A DNA stretch of 64,000 nucleotides, from positions 1 through 64,000 of the forward strand of contig NZ_JBISCC010000125.1 in assembly GCF_044385915.1 (NCBI RefSeq). Reading direction: 5' to 3'. The notes under the pieces were generated by a model, which ran no database searches, was not told the origin of the DNA, and was given only the letters and a program-made list of their open reading frames with translations. The stretch comes from Thalassobellus citreus (lineage in GTDB: Bacteria > Bacteroidota > Bacteroidia > Flavobacteriales > Flavobacteriaceae). Position 1 is the stretch's first letter; each line of letters starts with the position of its first letter. Shown one piece after another: positions 1 to 7,832 of this stretch. The position numbers were made by a program, and so were the translations under genes.

Positions 1-9
1 AAAAACATG

Positions 10-147
10 CTACAACAAAGTATAATAAATAATGCTTAAATTTATTCCTAAATCAAAAAGTTAGTGCGCATTTAGTCTCTCTGATTTTCCTACGGAAAAT
101 CCTCGGACACAAAATCGCACTATTCTTATACACAACCGTTGTGTGTA
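10..147. repeat. attC-like imperfect hairpin region at left edge
   Basis: The stretch can fold on itself. The core hairpin runs from 63 to 121: AGTGCG (63-68), ATTT (70-73), GTC (75-77) and GATTTTCC (83-90) pair with GGAAAATC (94-101), GAC (106-108), AAAT (112-115) and CGCACT (116-121), around a TAC loop. Outside it GTATAA (20-25) can pair with TTATAC (126-131), and ACAAC (12-16) with GTTGT (138-142). Bulges are present and the outer spacers are unequal (about 37 nt against 4 nt). A small palindrome ACACAAC-C-GTTGTGT lies at 130-144. Long bulged hairpins ending in AAC...GTT are typical of integron attC sites, but the canonical 7-base boxes are not matched and no integrase gene is in view. The fold is seen by eye; the attC reading is inference. 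Confidence 0.5.
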
Positions 148-177
148 ATGCAAAAAACCAAGTTAAAAAAAAATAAT

Positions 178-936
178 ATGTATTACAAAGAGTTTCTACC
201 TTCCAAGCATTTAACTGAAATAGTTCAAGACTATTGGGTTTTTGAAGTCTTGGAAAATAAAAACTTGAATTTCCCTATTAAACATGAAACTTTACCTGAA
301 AGTAATGTTTCTATCGTTTTAATTCAACAACCTTACTTTAATGGAATAAGAATTCTTGGTCCTCGAAATACAAAATATCATCAGCCTGTACATCCTAATT
401 CAATTTATTTTGGAATTAGACTTAATCCCTGGTTATCGCTCAATCCAAAATTATTTAGCAAAAGTGAAATCATAAACGAAACGATTGCGGCTTCCGATTT
501 ATTAACAAAACATATAAATCTAGATAATAACATAAAAAAGTATCTATTATCTCTTCCTCTACTAGAAAAAAAACTCATGCATTTATTTAATAACGTGGAA
601 ATTAAACAAGATGACTTGGTGAAATTTATCTGTATAGAGCTGTCTCATGGAACACCAATACATCTAATTATTAATAAAATTCCGTTTTCTGTGCGTGTGG
701 TTCAAAAAAGGTTCAAATCTGTAGTGGGTTTATCTATGAGGCAATTTGCAAGTAATTTAAAGCAAAGAAAATTATGGGAAGATTTGTTAGAAAATAACAA
801 AAACAAAATTGATGTTATTTATAAGCATAATTATTACGACCAATCCCATTTCATAAATGAGTTTAAAAGAAAGATGAAAAGGTCGGTTTCTGACTACGAA
901 ACTTATCTAAAAAAAATTGATATTTCTCTTGCCTAA
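178..936 (+). CDS. AraC-family transcriptional regulator (DUF6597-type N-terminus)
   Basis: Probable DNA-binding transcription regulator of about 252 residues. The N-terminal half, starting MYYKEFLPSKHL, resembles the sensor-like domain (DUF6597 type) that often precedes an AraC helix-turn-helix. The C-terminal ~90 residues fit the AraC DNA-binding fold: the second helix-turn-helix shows the YDQSHFINEFKR signature, followed by a tail like the usual FR...G..P..Y. In-frame starts also exist at 148 (ATG) and 139 (TTG); the ATG at 178 is preferred because family members begin with this motif and because 139-147 belongs to the folded repeat. The next gene lies 63 bp downstream with its own promoter-like sequence. 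The ligand and targets are unknown. The gene sits inside the repeat-bracketed unit and looks accessory. Confidence 0.75.
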   Translation: MYYKEFLPSKHLTEIVQDYWVFEVLENKNLNFPIKHETLPESNVSIVLIQQPYFNGIRILGPRNTKYHQPVHPNSIYFGIRLNPWLSLNPKLFSKSEIINETIAASDLLTKHINLDNNIKKYLLSLPLLEKKLMHLFNNVEIKQDDLVKFICIELSHGTPIHLIINKIPFSVRVVQKRFKSVVGLSMRQFASNLKQRKLWEDLLENNKNKIDVIYKHNYYDQSHFINEFKRKMKRSVSDYETYLKKIDISLA

Positions 937-954
937 TTTGACGTGTTTTTACAA

Positions 955-983
955 TTGAGCATATTTTATAGATTATATCTTTA
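955..983 (+). promoter_or_regulatory. Candidate Bacteroidota promoter for the 1000-1530 gene
   Basis: TTG at 955-957, an 18-base spacer and TATCTTTA at 976-983. This matches the phylum consensus TTG-N(17-23)-TAnnTTTG except for the last base. It would start transcription a little before the ATG at 1000. Confidence 0.45.
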
Positions 984-999
984 CCGAAAATAAAAAAAT

Positions 1000-1530
1000 A
1001 TGAAAACAGCAATTATACTATTTCTCACATTGATATCAGTTTCTTGTTTTGCACAAGAAATTGTAGTTCAAGACTCTCTGAATAATTTAGAACAATTAAG
1101 TTTTATGAAAGGCACTTGGAGTGGTGATGGCTGGATGTTCATCAATAAAGAAAAAAAAGAATTCACTCAAACTGAAACGATAAGCTCAAAAGTAGATAAT
1201 ACAGTGTTTATGGTTGACGGAATTGGATATGCAAAAGAAAACAAAGACAAAGTTATTCATAATGCTTTTGGAGTTATCTCTTATAATATTGAAGAAAAAT
1301 CCATAACGATGATTTCTTTTTCTTCTACTGGTGGAAAAATGGAAAATCCAATAACGCTTATAGGCGACAAAAAATTAGAATGGTCATTTAAAGATGAAAA
1401 AGGTGGAACTATTAGGTTCCGTGAGGATTTTTCTGAGGATGGTTTTTGGATTGAAAAAGGAGATTATTCTTTTGATAGAAACAATTGGTTTCCTTTTTTC
1501 GAAATGAGATTGAAAAAGATTATCGAATAA
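1000..1530 (+). CDS. Secreted DUF1579-like hypothetical protein
   Basis: Protein of 176 residues with a clear signal peptide (MKTAIILFLTLISVSCFAQ), so it is exported. The mature part starts with LEQLSFMKGTWSGDGWMF and continues as alternating beta strands. The phrase 'LxFMxGTWxGxG' resembles the start of DUF1579 / lipocalin-like beta-barrel proteins, which suggests a small-molecule or lipid-binding barrel. The exact ligand is unknown. No cysteine follows the signal in a lipobox position. It lies directly behind the AraC-type gene in the repeat-bracketed unit, so it could be that regulator's target or simply a cassette passenger. Confidence 0.6.
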   Translation: MKTAIILFLTLISVSCFAQEIVVQDSLNNLEQLSFMKGTWSGDGWMFINKEKKEFTQTETISSKVDNTVFMVDGIGYAKENKDKVIHNAFGVISYNIEEKSITMISFSSTGGKMENPITLIGDKKLEWSFKDEKGGTIRFREDFSEDGFWIEKGDYSFDRNNWFPFFEMRLKKIIE

Positions 1531-1533
1531 ACA

Positions 1534-1556
1534 CTACACACAACACCGTATATAGC
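1534..1556. repeat. Half copy of the left-edge repeat, closing the accessory unit
   Basis: CTACACACAAC (1534-1544) and GTATATA (1548-1554) have the same order as CTACAAC...GTATAA in the 5' arm at 10-25. TACACACAA (1535-1543) is the reverse complement of TTGTGTGTA at 139-147, so the two genes between are flanked by inverted 9-mers. The other half of the folded site is missing; the sequence passes into the guaB terminator. Confidence 0.45.
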
Positions 1557-1592
1557 AAATAAAAAACTCAATTCTAAAAAACACAGCAACAA

Positions 1593-1631
1593 AAAAAGGC
1601 TCAAGTTTCACAATAAAACTTGAGCCTTTTT
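1593..1631 (-). terminator. Rho-independent terminator of guaB
   Basis: A perfect 16-bp stem (1593-1608 with 1616-1631), a 7-base loop, and A/T runs at both ends. It lies 21 bp past the guaB stop on the minus strand and could also stop transcription arriving from the plus-strand unit. Confidence 0.85.
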
Positions 1632-1651
1632 AAATCTATTATAAATATAAT

Positions 1652-3124
1652 CTACCTAGAATAGTTCGGAGATTCTTTAGTAATGGTTACATCATGCGGG
1701 TGACTTTCGTTAATACCACTTGCTGTAATTTTAACAAACTGTCCTGTTTCTTTTAATGTATCAACATCTTTTGCTCCACAATATCCCATACCTGCTCGTA
1801 AACCACCTATAAACTGATGAATACTTTCAAACAATTCACCTTTATAAGGTACACGACCTACGATACCTTCTGGCACTAATTTTTTAATATCGTCTTCTAC
1901 ATCTTGAAAGTAGCGGTCTTTACTACCTTCTTTCATAGCTTCAACAGATCCCATCCCTCTATAAGACTTAAATTTACGTCCTTCATAAATAATAGTCTCT
2001 CCTGGCGATTCTTTGGTTCCTGCTAAAAGCGATCCTAACATTACTGTATCGGCTCCAGCAGCAATGGCTTTAGGAATATCTCCTGTGTAACGAATACCTC
2101 CATCGGCAATTACAGGAACTCCAGTTCCTTTTATAGCTGCAGCAACTTCTAATACCGCAGAAAATTGAGGAAAACCTACACCTGCAACAACACGTGTTGT
2201 ACAAATAGATCCTGGACCAATACCAACTTTAACAGCATCAGCTCCTGCTTCTACTAAATATTTAGCAGCAGCACCTGTAGCAATGTTTCCAACAATAACA
2301 TCTAACTGAGGGAATTTCGCTTTTATTTCTTTTAAAACAGACACTACACCTTTTGTATGTCCGTGCGCTGTGTCAATAACAACCGCATCAACACCTGCAT
2401 TTACTAGAGCTTCTGCTCTATCAACAGCATCACCTGTTACTCCAATAGCAGCAGCTACTCTCAAACGACCAAATTCATCTTTATTTGCTATTGGCTTTAA
2501 TGTTAGCTTGGTAATATCTCTAAAAGTTATTAAACCAGAGAGTTTATAATTATCATCTACAATAAGTAGCTTTTCAATTTTATAATTTTGCAAAATAGAT
2601 TCAGCATCACCTAAAGACGTTCCTACTGGAGCTGTTACCAAGTTTTCACTCGTCATAACTTCAGTTATCAATCTTTTATTATCATGCTCAAAACGTAAAT
2701 CACGATTCGTAACAATTCCTATTAAAGTACCATCGGCATCTACAATAGGAATTCCTCCAATACCATGTTCTGCCATATTTTGTTTGGCATCTAATACTGT
2801 AGCTGTTAATGGTAATGTAACAGGATCTATAATCATACCACTCTCTGCACGTTTTACTCTTCTAACTTTTAAAGCTTGAGCTTCAATAGTCATGTTTTTA
2901 TGCAAAACCCCAATACCGCCTTCTTGCGCCATAGCTATTGCCATTTTGCTTTCGGTAACCGTATCCATAGCCGCAGAGACAATAGGTACATTAATAGTAA
3001 TGTTTCGAGTGAATTTTGATTGAATATTTACTTCGCGTGGAAGAACTTCTGAAAAAGCTGGAACTAAAAGAACGTCGTCATAAGTTAAACCTTCTCCTAG
3101 AATTTTGTCTTGATGTGCAGTCAT
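1652..3124 (-). CDS. guaB: Inosine-5'-monophosphate dehydrogenase
   Basis: Cytosolic enzyme oxidising IMP to XMP with NAD+, the first committed step of guanine nucleotide synthesis. The 490 residues match the usual length. The N-terminal part (GLTYDDVLLVPAFSEVLP) begins the TIM barrel. A pair of CBS domains is inserted at about residues 97-210, with GIVTNRDLRF and GLITFRDITK ending the repeats. The catalytic loop GPGSICTTR places the nucleophile at Cys308, and the mobile flap carries YRGMGS. The gene stands alone, with a TATATTTG element (3150-3157, minus strand) upstream and a strong terminator downstream. The ATG at 3124 begins MTAHQDKILGEGLTYDDV, as expected for the family. Confidence 0.97.
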   Translation of the reverse strand: MTAHQDKILGEGLTYDDVLLVPAFSEVLPREVNIQSKFTRNITINVPIVSAAMDTVTESKMAIAMAQEGGIGVLHKNMTIEAQALKVRRVKRAESGMIIDPVTLPLTATVLDAKQNMAEHGIGGIPIVDADGTLIGIVTNRDLRFEHDNKRLITEVMTSENLVTAPVGTSLGDAESILQNYKIEKLLIVDDNYKLSGLITFRDITKLTLKPIANKDEFGRLRVAAAIGVTGDAVDRAEALVNAGVDAVVIDTAHGHTKGVVSVLKEIKAKFPQLDVIVGNIATGAAAKYLVEAGADAVKVGIGPGSICTTRVVAGVGFPQFSAVLEVAAAIKGTGVPVIADGGIRYTGDIPKAIAAGADTVMLGSLLAGTKESPGETIIYEGRKFKSYRGMGSVEAMKEGSKDRYFQDVEDDIKKLVPEGIVGRVPYKGELFESIHQFIGGLRAGMGYCGAKDVDTLKETGQFVKITASGINESHPHDVTITKESPNYSR

Positions 3125-3149
3125 GTTGCAATTAGATTATAATTGCGTG

Positions 3150-3157
3150 CAAATATA
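3150..3157 (-). promoter_or_regulatory. -7 element of the guaB promoter
   Basis: On the minus strand this reads TATATTTG, a perfect match to TAnnTTTG, 26 bases before the ATG. No TTG was found at the usual distance upstream, so only the -7 element is supported. Confidence 0.5.
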
Positions 3158-3209
3158 CAATTTTATTGACTTGTTTATATATAATTAATTGTTAAGTTTT
3201 TTACAGAAT

Positions 3210-3704
3210 CTAAACTGACTTTTTCTGAAGAAGTTGAGTTAAAATAACAACTACAGATACCGTAAAAGTAAGCGTCATTAATATACCCGAAATCATAACA
3301 ATATATTTCATCCAAAGTAAACCAGTCCATAATAAATAAAGACCTCCAAAAGTAAGAATTACGGAAGCAAATGGCTCCACTATTAAAATTAGCTTTAACT
3401 TATTATTAAGCTTTGTAATAGATACAATAAGCCCTAATAAAAAGAAAATAATAGACATGGACAAGATATGATTATGAACCAACGTGAGCATTTCTTTATC
3501 GCTCTTTTTAAAGCGCATTACCTCAGCATTTTCATCGTCTTCGTTTCCTAAATATTGCTCTTCAATACCATTTGGATTTGCTGTTGAAGTTTCGCCAACA
3601 AATAATAACCCTGTATAAAAACCGACACTTAATACAATAACAAACGCAGCAATTAATAATTTAATTTCTTTTGGTAAGATATGTATAAGTCCGTTTAGTT
3701 GCAT
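3210..3704 (-). CDS. Four-helix membrane protein linked to FMN-binding protein
   Basis: Integral membrane protein of 164 residues that I cannot name. Hydrophobic helices lie at about residues 16-36, 76-96, 103-125 and 130-158. An acidic periplasmic loop lies between helices 1 and 2. A histidine pair (LVHNHILSMS, near residue 78) stands at the edge of helix 2. It directly follows the FMN-binding protein gene with no gap, so the two are co-transcribed and probably act together. Membrane proteins beside extracytosolic flavoproteins often pass electrons to or from the flavin, and the His residues could bind a metal or haem. That is inference only. Confidence 0.55.
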   Translation of the reverse strand: MQLNGLIHILPKEIKLLIAAFVIVLSVGFYTGLLFVGETSTANPNGIEEQYLGNEDDENAEVMRFKKSDKEMLTLVHNHILSMSIIFFLLGLIVSITKLNNKLKLILIVEPFASVILTFGGLYLLWTGLLWMKYIVMISGILMTLTFTVSVVVILTQLLQKKSV

Positions 3705-4232
3705 TTACAGGATATTTTTAGTGTGCAATACTTTTAATGATTTTAAAAAATCATTCATTGCATTTGTCATAGAACGAACTGAGATTGTTGCTCCAGAAAT
3801 CGCAACTATATTATCTCCGTATCTTAAATCGTCGTTTTCTGTTTTACCTATAAACTGTTTCAGCCAACGTTTACTACCAATCTCACCACCATACTCTTCT
3901 CTATAAAAAAGTACTTTAGTTTTTATTATAATTAAATCTTTATCTAGCAAAACTAAATAATCAAATTGAGCTGTTTTACTTGATGCTTTAGATAAATAAG
4001 CATAACCTAAAAGCTGGTTTTTTGCCTCTATTTTAAATAAGTTATTTTTGTTGAATTTTGAAGGTAAGCTCTCTGCTATTTTATTAGATATAATAACCTC
4101 ATTAAAACTAAACGATTCTATAGTAAAGATCTCTTTTATTTCTTTATCAACCTTTTTTTGTACATTTTTTGGTAAACCAAAAGACAACAAAACAAAAGTA
4201 ATAATCGGGAATAAAATATGTTTAAAACTCAT
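3705..4232 (-). CDS. FMN-binding domain protein (RnfG/NqrC-like)
   Basis: Exported or membrane-anchored protein of 175 residues with an N-terminal hydrophobic segment (about 5-20) and a C-terminal FMN-binding domain. The stretch VAISGATIS around Thr149 matches the core SGAT of the site where the transferase ApbE attaches FMN to Thr in NqrC, RnfG and relatives. The usual motif is Dxx[ST]GA[TS]; here the leading Asp position is Val. Likely role: periplasmic one-electron carrier working with the adjacent membrane protein. The porin gene lies 243 bp upstream on the same strand. No apbE is in the window. Confidence 0.75.
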   Translation of the reverse strand: MSFKHILFPIITFVLLSFGLPKNVQKKVDKEIKEIFTIESFSFNEVIISNKIAESLPSKFNKNNLFKIEAKNQLLGYAYLSKASSKTAQFDYLVLLDKDLIIIKTKVLFYREEYGGEIGSKRWLKQFIGKTENDDLRYGDNIVAISGATISVRSMTNAMNDFLKSLKVLHTKNIL

Positions 4233-4475
4233 ATTGCAAAAGTATTATTTTTTCTTGTTCTGACAACTTAGTTATTTGGTTTACTTACATTAGGAATTAC
4301 TCTTCAATTCTAATTTATTAAATCAGAAATCGTGAATATTCATTTGAAGCATTGTTTAATGCCTTCCCGATTCTTCTTCGAGAAGCAACTTCAGAAATAT
4401 ATTCATGAGTTCAAAAATTTAAATTTTAATCAACGAATAAAGCCCGAATCGATAGGATTTAACACTCCTATTATT

Positions 4476-5654
4476 TTAGAACCAAACTCCTATTCCAAAA
4501 TTAAGTCTGTTTTGAACATCTAATCCAGAAACTGCATTCTCTCTAAACTGGTAATCGGCTTTAAAAACTACACCTGGCGCTATATGATAACTTAACCCTG
4601 TAGTTAAATCATTTCTATTATAAGCATCGTTTCTTAACAAACTTCCAGCGGTATTGGCATGTGTATCATATTGCTCATATCTTGCAAAGGCAAATAAACG
4701 CTGTTCTTTTTCTTGAGGTAACAAATTGTATGCTGCTTCTAAATACCAACCTTGTAATTCGCTTCCTAAATCTTTACCTGTTAAGGTATTATAAGCTTCT
4801 GTACCTGATAATGAACCATGAACATATTGCCCACGTGCTGTAAAACGTTGATAAGCATATCGAGCATCTAATCCAATCATAGATATTCCAATATTAGCGC
4901 CATCAATAGTTTCAACATCATCTTCAGCTTGCGTGTCTCCAAAATATCCTGAAAGTCCTAAACGCAACCCTGGTAAACCATAATAATCGAATTTTAATGA
5001 AAGTGTTGGACTATCTACTGTAGATTGAATAGCTTTTTGGCGTCCTCCACGTAATCCATTCGAGCCTTTTAAATAACCGTTTACACCACCTGCTCCATCA
5101 AAAGAAGTAGATTTAAAACCATTAAATATATAAGCTTGATATCCTAATGAAATTTCATTAAACCTACCAGAAACACCAACTCCAATTTCTCTCCATGTAG
5201 TAGGTATTATAACATTATCTAAAGAAGGTCTTTCAACACCGTTAAAAGTTGTTGGCTCATGGAACTCGTTAACAATACCAAAAGGCACTAACATTAAACC
5301 TCCACGTAAACTAACATTTGGGGCTATAACATAATTAACAAATGCTTGCTCAATATATACCTCTTCAACATGTTCAAATTCAACCTCAGTTACAAATTGT
5401 GTTTTATCGTTGAACTTATAACCGAAAAGCAGTACTAATCGTTGAACATCTAATTCCCCATTATTACCTTCAGGCTGATTATAAGTTAATTCGCCATAGG
5501 CACCTACTGTTACAGCTTTACCATAATTTCCAGATAGAATACGTTGTGCAGCATTTAATTGTTTTTGAGGATCGAAAGTTATAGAATCCTGTACTGTTTG
5601 GGCTGTTAAAAATGATGTTGCAAGAATTGAAATAAATAAGGTTAGTTTTTTCAT
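4476..5654 (-). CDS. Outer-membrane porin (phosphate-selective porin O/P-like)
   Basis: Protein of 392 residues with a signal peptide (MKKLTLFISILATSFLTAQ) and a sequence of alternating amphipathic strands ending in a C-terminal phenylalanine (RLNFGIGVWF), as expected for an outer-membrane beta barrel. Segments such as LGLSGYFGDTQ and FARYEQYDTHAN are typical of the OprO/OprP-like porin family of Bacteroidota. It probably forms a channel for small anions or other solutes; the substrate is not predictable. It has a two-part promoter upstream. The FMN-binding and membrane protein genes follow on the same strand, with a 243-bp gap that contains no strong terminator, so cotranscription is possible but not certain. 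Confidence 0.75.
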   Translation of the reverse strand: MKKLTLFISILATSFLTAQTVQDSITFDPQKQLNAAQRILSGNYGKAVTVGAYGELTYNQPEGNNGELDVQRLVLLFGYKFNDKTQFVTEVEFEHVEEVYIEQAFVNYVIAPNVSLRGGLMLVPFGIVNEFHEPTTFNGVERPSLDNVIIPTTWREIGVGVSGRFNEISLGYQAYIFNGFKSTSFDGAGGVNGYLKGSNGLRGGRQKAIQSTVDSPTLSLKFDYYGLPGLRLGLSGYFGDTQAEDDVETIDGANIGISMIGLDARYAYQRFTARGQYVHGSLSGTEAYNTLTGKDLGSELQGWYLEAAYNLLPQEKEQRLFAFARYEQYDTHANTAGSLLRNDAYNRNDLTTGLSYHIAPGVVFKADYQFRENAVSGLDVQNRLNFGIGVWF

Positions 5655-5716
5655 TAGTTCTTTTGGTTATTCGTCTTTATTTAGACTTATTATAAATAAT
5701 ATTTAATTTAAAGACG

Positions 5717-5746
5717 CAAATATAAAACACATAATTGCTTAAGCAA
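5717..5746 (-). promoter_or_regulatory. Promoter of the porin gene
   Basis: On the minus strand TTG (5746-5744), a 19-base spacer and TATATTTG (5724-5717) match the Bacteroidota sigma-A consensus fully. The predicted transcript has a leader of about 55 bases before the ATG at 5654. Confidence 0.65.
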
Positions 5747-5826
5747 AGTTTATTTAGATTTAATTTAAATAAACTTTAACATTATTTTGTTAAATAATTA
5801 ACGTTGAAAATTAATAGAACAAAAAA

Positions 5827-6690
5827 CTAATGATAGTTATGAAATATTTTAGAAGCTTCGTTATAAGCACTCTCAAAACTAAGTGCATTTAACGTGTTCT
5901 CATGTTTTGTTGTAAAATATGATAATAATTTCTCTGTAGGCATATTACCTGTTAACTCATCTTTTGCCATGGGGCAACCACCAAAACCTTGAATAGCACC
6001 ATCAAATCTCATACAACCAGCTTTAAAAGCTGCATCTACTTTTTCAAACCAAGAAGATGGTGTGGTATGTAAATGTGCTCCAAACTCAATATGAGGATAT
6101 AAAAGAATTAAGTTTGAAAATAAATAATTGATGCTTTCTGGATTTGAAGTTCCAACTGTATCACTTAACGATAGAATCTTAACACCCAATTTTGCTAATT
6201 TCTCTGTCCACTCTCCTACTATATCAACATTCCAAGGATCTCCATACGGATTTCCAAAACCCATTGATATGTAAACAACAACTTCTTTATTTGATTTATT
6301 TGCTATTTCTAAAATTTCAGAAAGCGTTATTACAGATTGCGCTATGGTTTTGTGTGTGTTACGCATTTGAAAGTTCTCTGAAATAGAAAACGGATAACCT
6401 AAATAATTAATTTCAGAATGCAAAGAAGCTGCTTCTGCTCCTCTAGTATTAGCTACTATTGCTAAGAGTTTACTTTTGGTTGTACTTAAATCTAATTGAG
6501 ATAATACCTCGGCAGTATCAACCATTTGAGGAATGGCTTTGGGAGACACAAAACTTCCAAAATCTATAGTATCAAATCCCACACGCAGTAATGACTGAAT
6601 ATATTGAACCTTTTGCTTTGTTGGTATAAATTGCTTTATTCCTTGCATAGCATCACGTGGGCACTCAATAATTTTAACTTGATTAGTCAT
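5827..6690 (-). CDS. Hydroxymethylglutaryl-CoA lyase
   Basis: Cleaves 3-hydroxy-3-methylglutaryl-CoA to acetoacetate and acetyl-CoA, the last step of leucine breakdown. The 287 residues form a DRE-TIM-type barrel. Visible active-site residues: Arg12-Asp13 in ECPRDAMQ, metal-binding His206 and His208 (AHLHTT), the catalytic Cys239 in GFGGCPMAKD and Asn249 in TGN. The first motif differs slightly from the common VGPRDGLQ but keeps the Arg-Asp pair. The gene stands alone, divergent from the secreted protein at 6784. Other leucine-degradation genes are not in the window. Confidence 0.9.
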   Translation of the reverse strand: MTNQVKIIECPRDAMQGIKQFIPTKQKVQYIQSLLRVGFDTIDFGSFVSPKAIPQMVDTAEVLSQLDLSTTKSKLLAIVANTRGAEAASLHSEINYLGYPFSISENFQMRNTHKTIAQSVITLSEILEIANKSNKEVVVYISMGFGNPYGDPWNVDIVGEWTEKLAKLGVKILSLSDTVGTSNPESINYLFSNLILLYPHIEFGAHLHTTPSSWFEKVDAAFKAGCMRFDGAIQGFGGCPMAKDELTGNMPTEKLLSYFTTKHENTLNALSFESAYNEASKIFHNYH

Positions 6691-6783
6691 TTACTCTTCC
6701 TAAATATGGCGATAAAAATACTATTATTTTGTAAGACGTAATTATGTTTAACGACATAAATGTAAATCAACTTCTTTAGCTTC

Positions 6784-7725
6784 ATGAAAAATTTCACTTA
6801 TTATCTACTGTTTTTCCTTTTATTCTCTGCTTTTAGTTTTAGTCAAAGCATAGCTAACTATGATATTGTTTTCGAAAGTTTTTGGGATTCTGAAACAAAT
6901 AATCCCTCTAAAGGTATTAGTACTATTGATTTGCCAGGTTCTGCACATTGGTCACCATTAGTTGGAGCAACTCATAAAACAAAAAATACTTTTTTTATGT
7001 TAAAAGGTACTGCGTCCCCAGGGATTAAATCTATAGCTGAAACAGGAACTACAAGTACTTTTCAAACAGAAGTAAATACTAATAATGATGCAGACCAATA
7101 CATTATAGGAACAGATTTAGGTTCTGCAAAAGGAACAATAAGCATAAATAATATAAATGTTAACGAAGAGTTCCCGTTAATAACTTTAGCCTCAATGATA
7201 GCGCCTAGTCCGGATTGGTTTATAGGAGTTAATGGTATAAACTTAAGATCTGGAAACAGCAATATTAATAATGGTTGGAAAGAAACTTTCTCTATCGATT
7301 TATACCCTTACGATGCTGGTACTGAAGAAGGAAACACATATTCTTTAAGTAACCCTGAAACAAATCCTCAAGATATTATTACTAGCTTATCAAACATATC
7401 TCCTTTTAATACAAACCTAATTGGTAAACTTACATTTACTTATAATTCGTCTACACTAAACTTAGACAAAATTGAATCAATTGAAAATATAAAAATATTT
7501 CCTAATCCTACAAAAGATAAAATCATTATTTCCAACACTCAGAACATAGATTTAAAAGCTATTAAAATTTATAATGCTTTAGGCCATTTAGTAAAAAAAA
7601 CTCTTGTAAATAATAGAACAAATAAGCTAGAAATTAATTCATTTTCCTTAAGTAAAGGTATATATATAATCCATTTAAATACTAAAAATGGTAAGTTTAA
7701 ATCAGAAAAACTTATAATTAATTAA
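6784..7725 (+). CDS. Secreted spondin-domain protein with T9SS sorting domain
   Basis: Exported protein of 313 residues. A signal peptide (MKNFTYYLLFFLLFSAFSFSQ) is followed by a domain resembling spondin_N: SAHWSPLVGATH near residue 57, ASPGIKSIAETG near 79 and SPDWFIGVNG near 141. The last ~75 residues (IKIFPNPTKDKI through KGIYIIHLNTKNG) form a type A C-terminal sorting domain of the type IX secretion system, so the protein should cross the outer membrane and be attached or released. Spondin-domain proteins in bacteria are usually extracellular and poorly studied. It is followed on the same strand by another T9SS cargo. Confidence 0.8.
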   Translation: MKNFTYYLLFFLLFSAFSFSQSIANYDIVFESFWDSETNNPSKGISTIDLPGSAHWSPLVGATHKTKNTFFMLKGTASPGIKSIAETGTTSTFQTEVNTNNDADQYIIGTDLGSAKGTISINNINVNEEFPLITLASMIAPSPDWFIGVNGINLRSGNSNINNGWKETFSIDLYPYDAGTEEGNTYSLSNPETNPQDIITSLSNISPFNTNLIGKLTFTYNSSTLNLDKIESIENIKIFPNPTKDKIIISNTQNIDLKAIKIYNALGHLVKKTLVNNRTNKLEINSFSLSKGIYIIHLNTKNGKFKSEKLIIN

Positions 7726-7806
7726 CTAAATACTAACATAAATATAATATAAGCGATAAAACCTTACGGTTAAACGTTTTTATTTTTCATCATATTCATT
7801 AATAAG

Positions 7807-7814
7807 TAAATTTG
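7807..7814 (+). promoter_or_regulatory. -7 element before the metalloprotease gene
   Basis: TAAATTTG matches TAnnTTTG and lies 18 bases before the ATG at 7833. It argues against translation from the TTG at 7812, which is inside this element. No TTG was seen at the expected -33 position. Confidence 0.4.
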
Positions 7815-7832
7815 AAAAAATGTTTTCCCCAA

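Noticed and set aside
4452..4471. Possible hairpin ATAGGA...TCCTAT near the end of the porin gene
   Set aside because: Only a 6-bp stem without a T-run; too weak to call a terminator.
4332..4523. 63-codon frame on the plus strand between the FMN-binding and porin genes
   Set aside because: It overlaps the 3' end of the porin gene on the other strand, lacks a promoter match and shows no recognisable domain.
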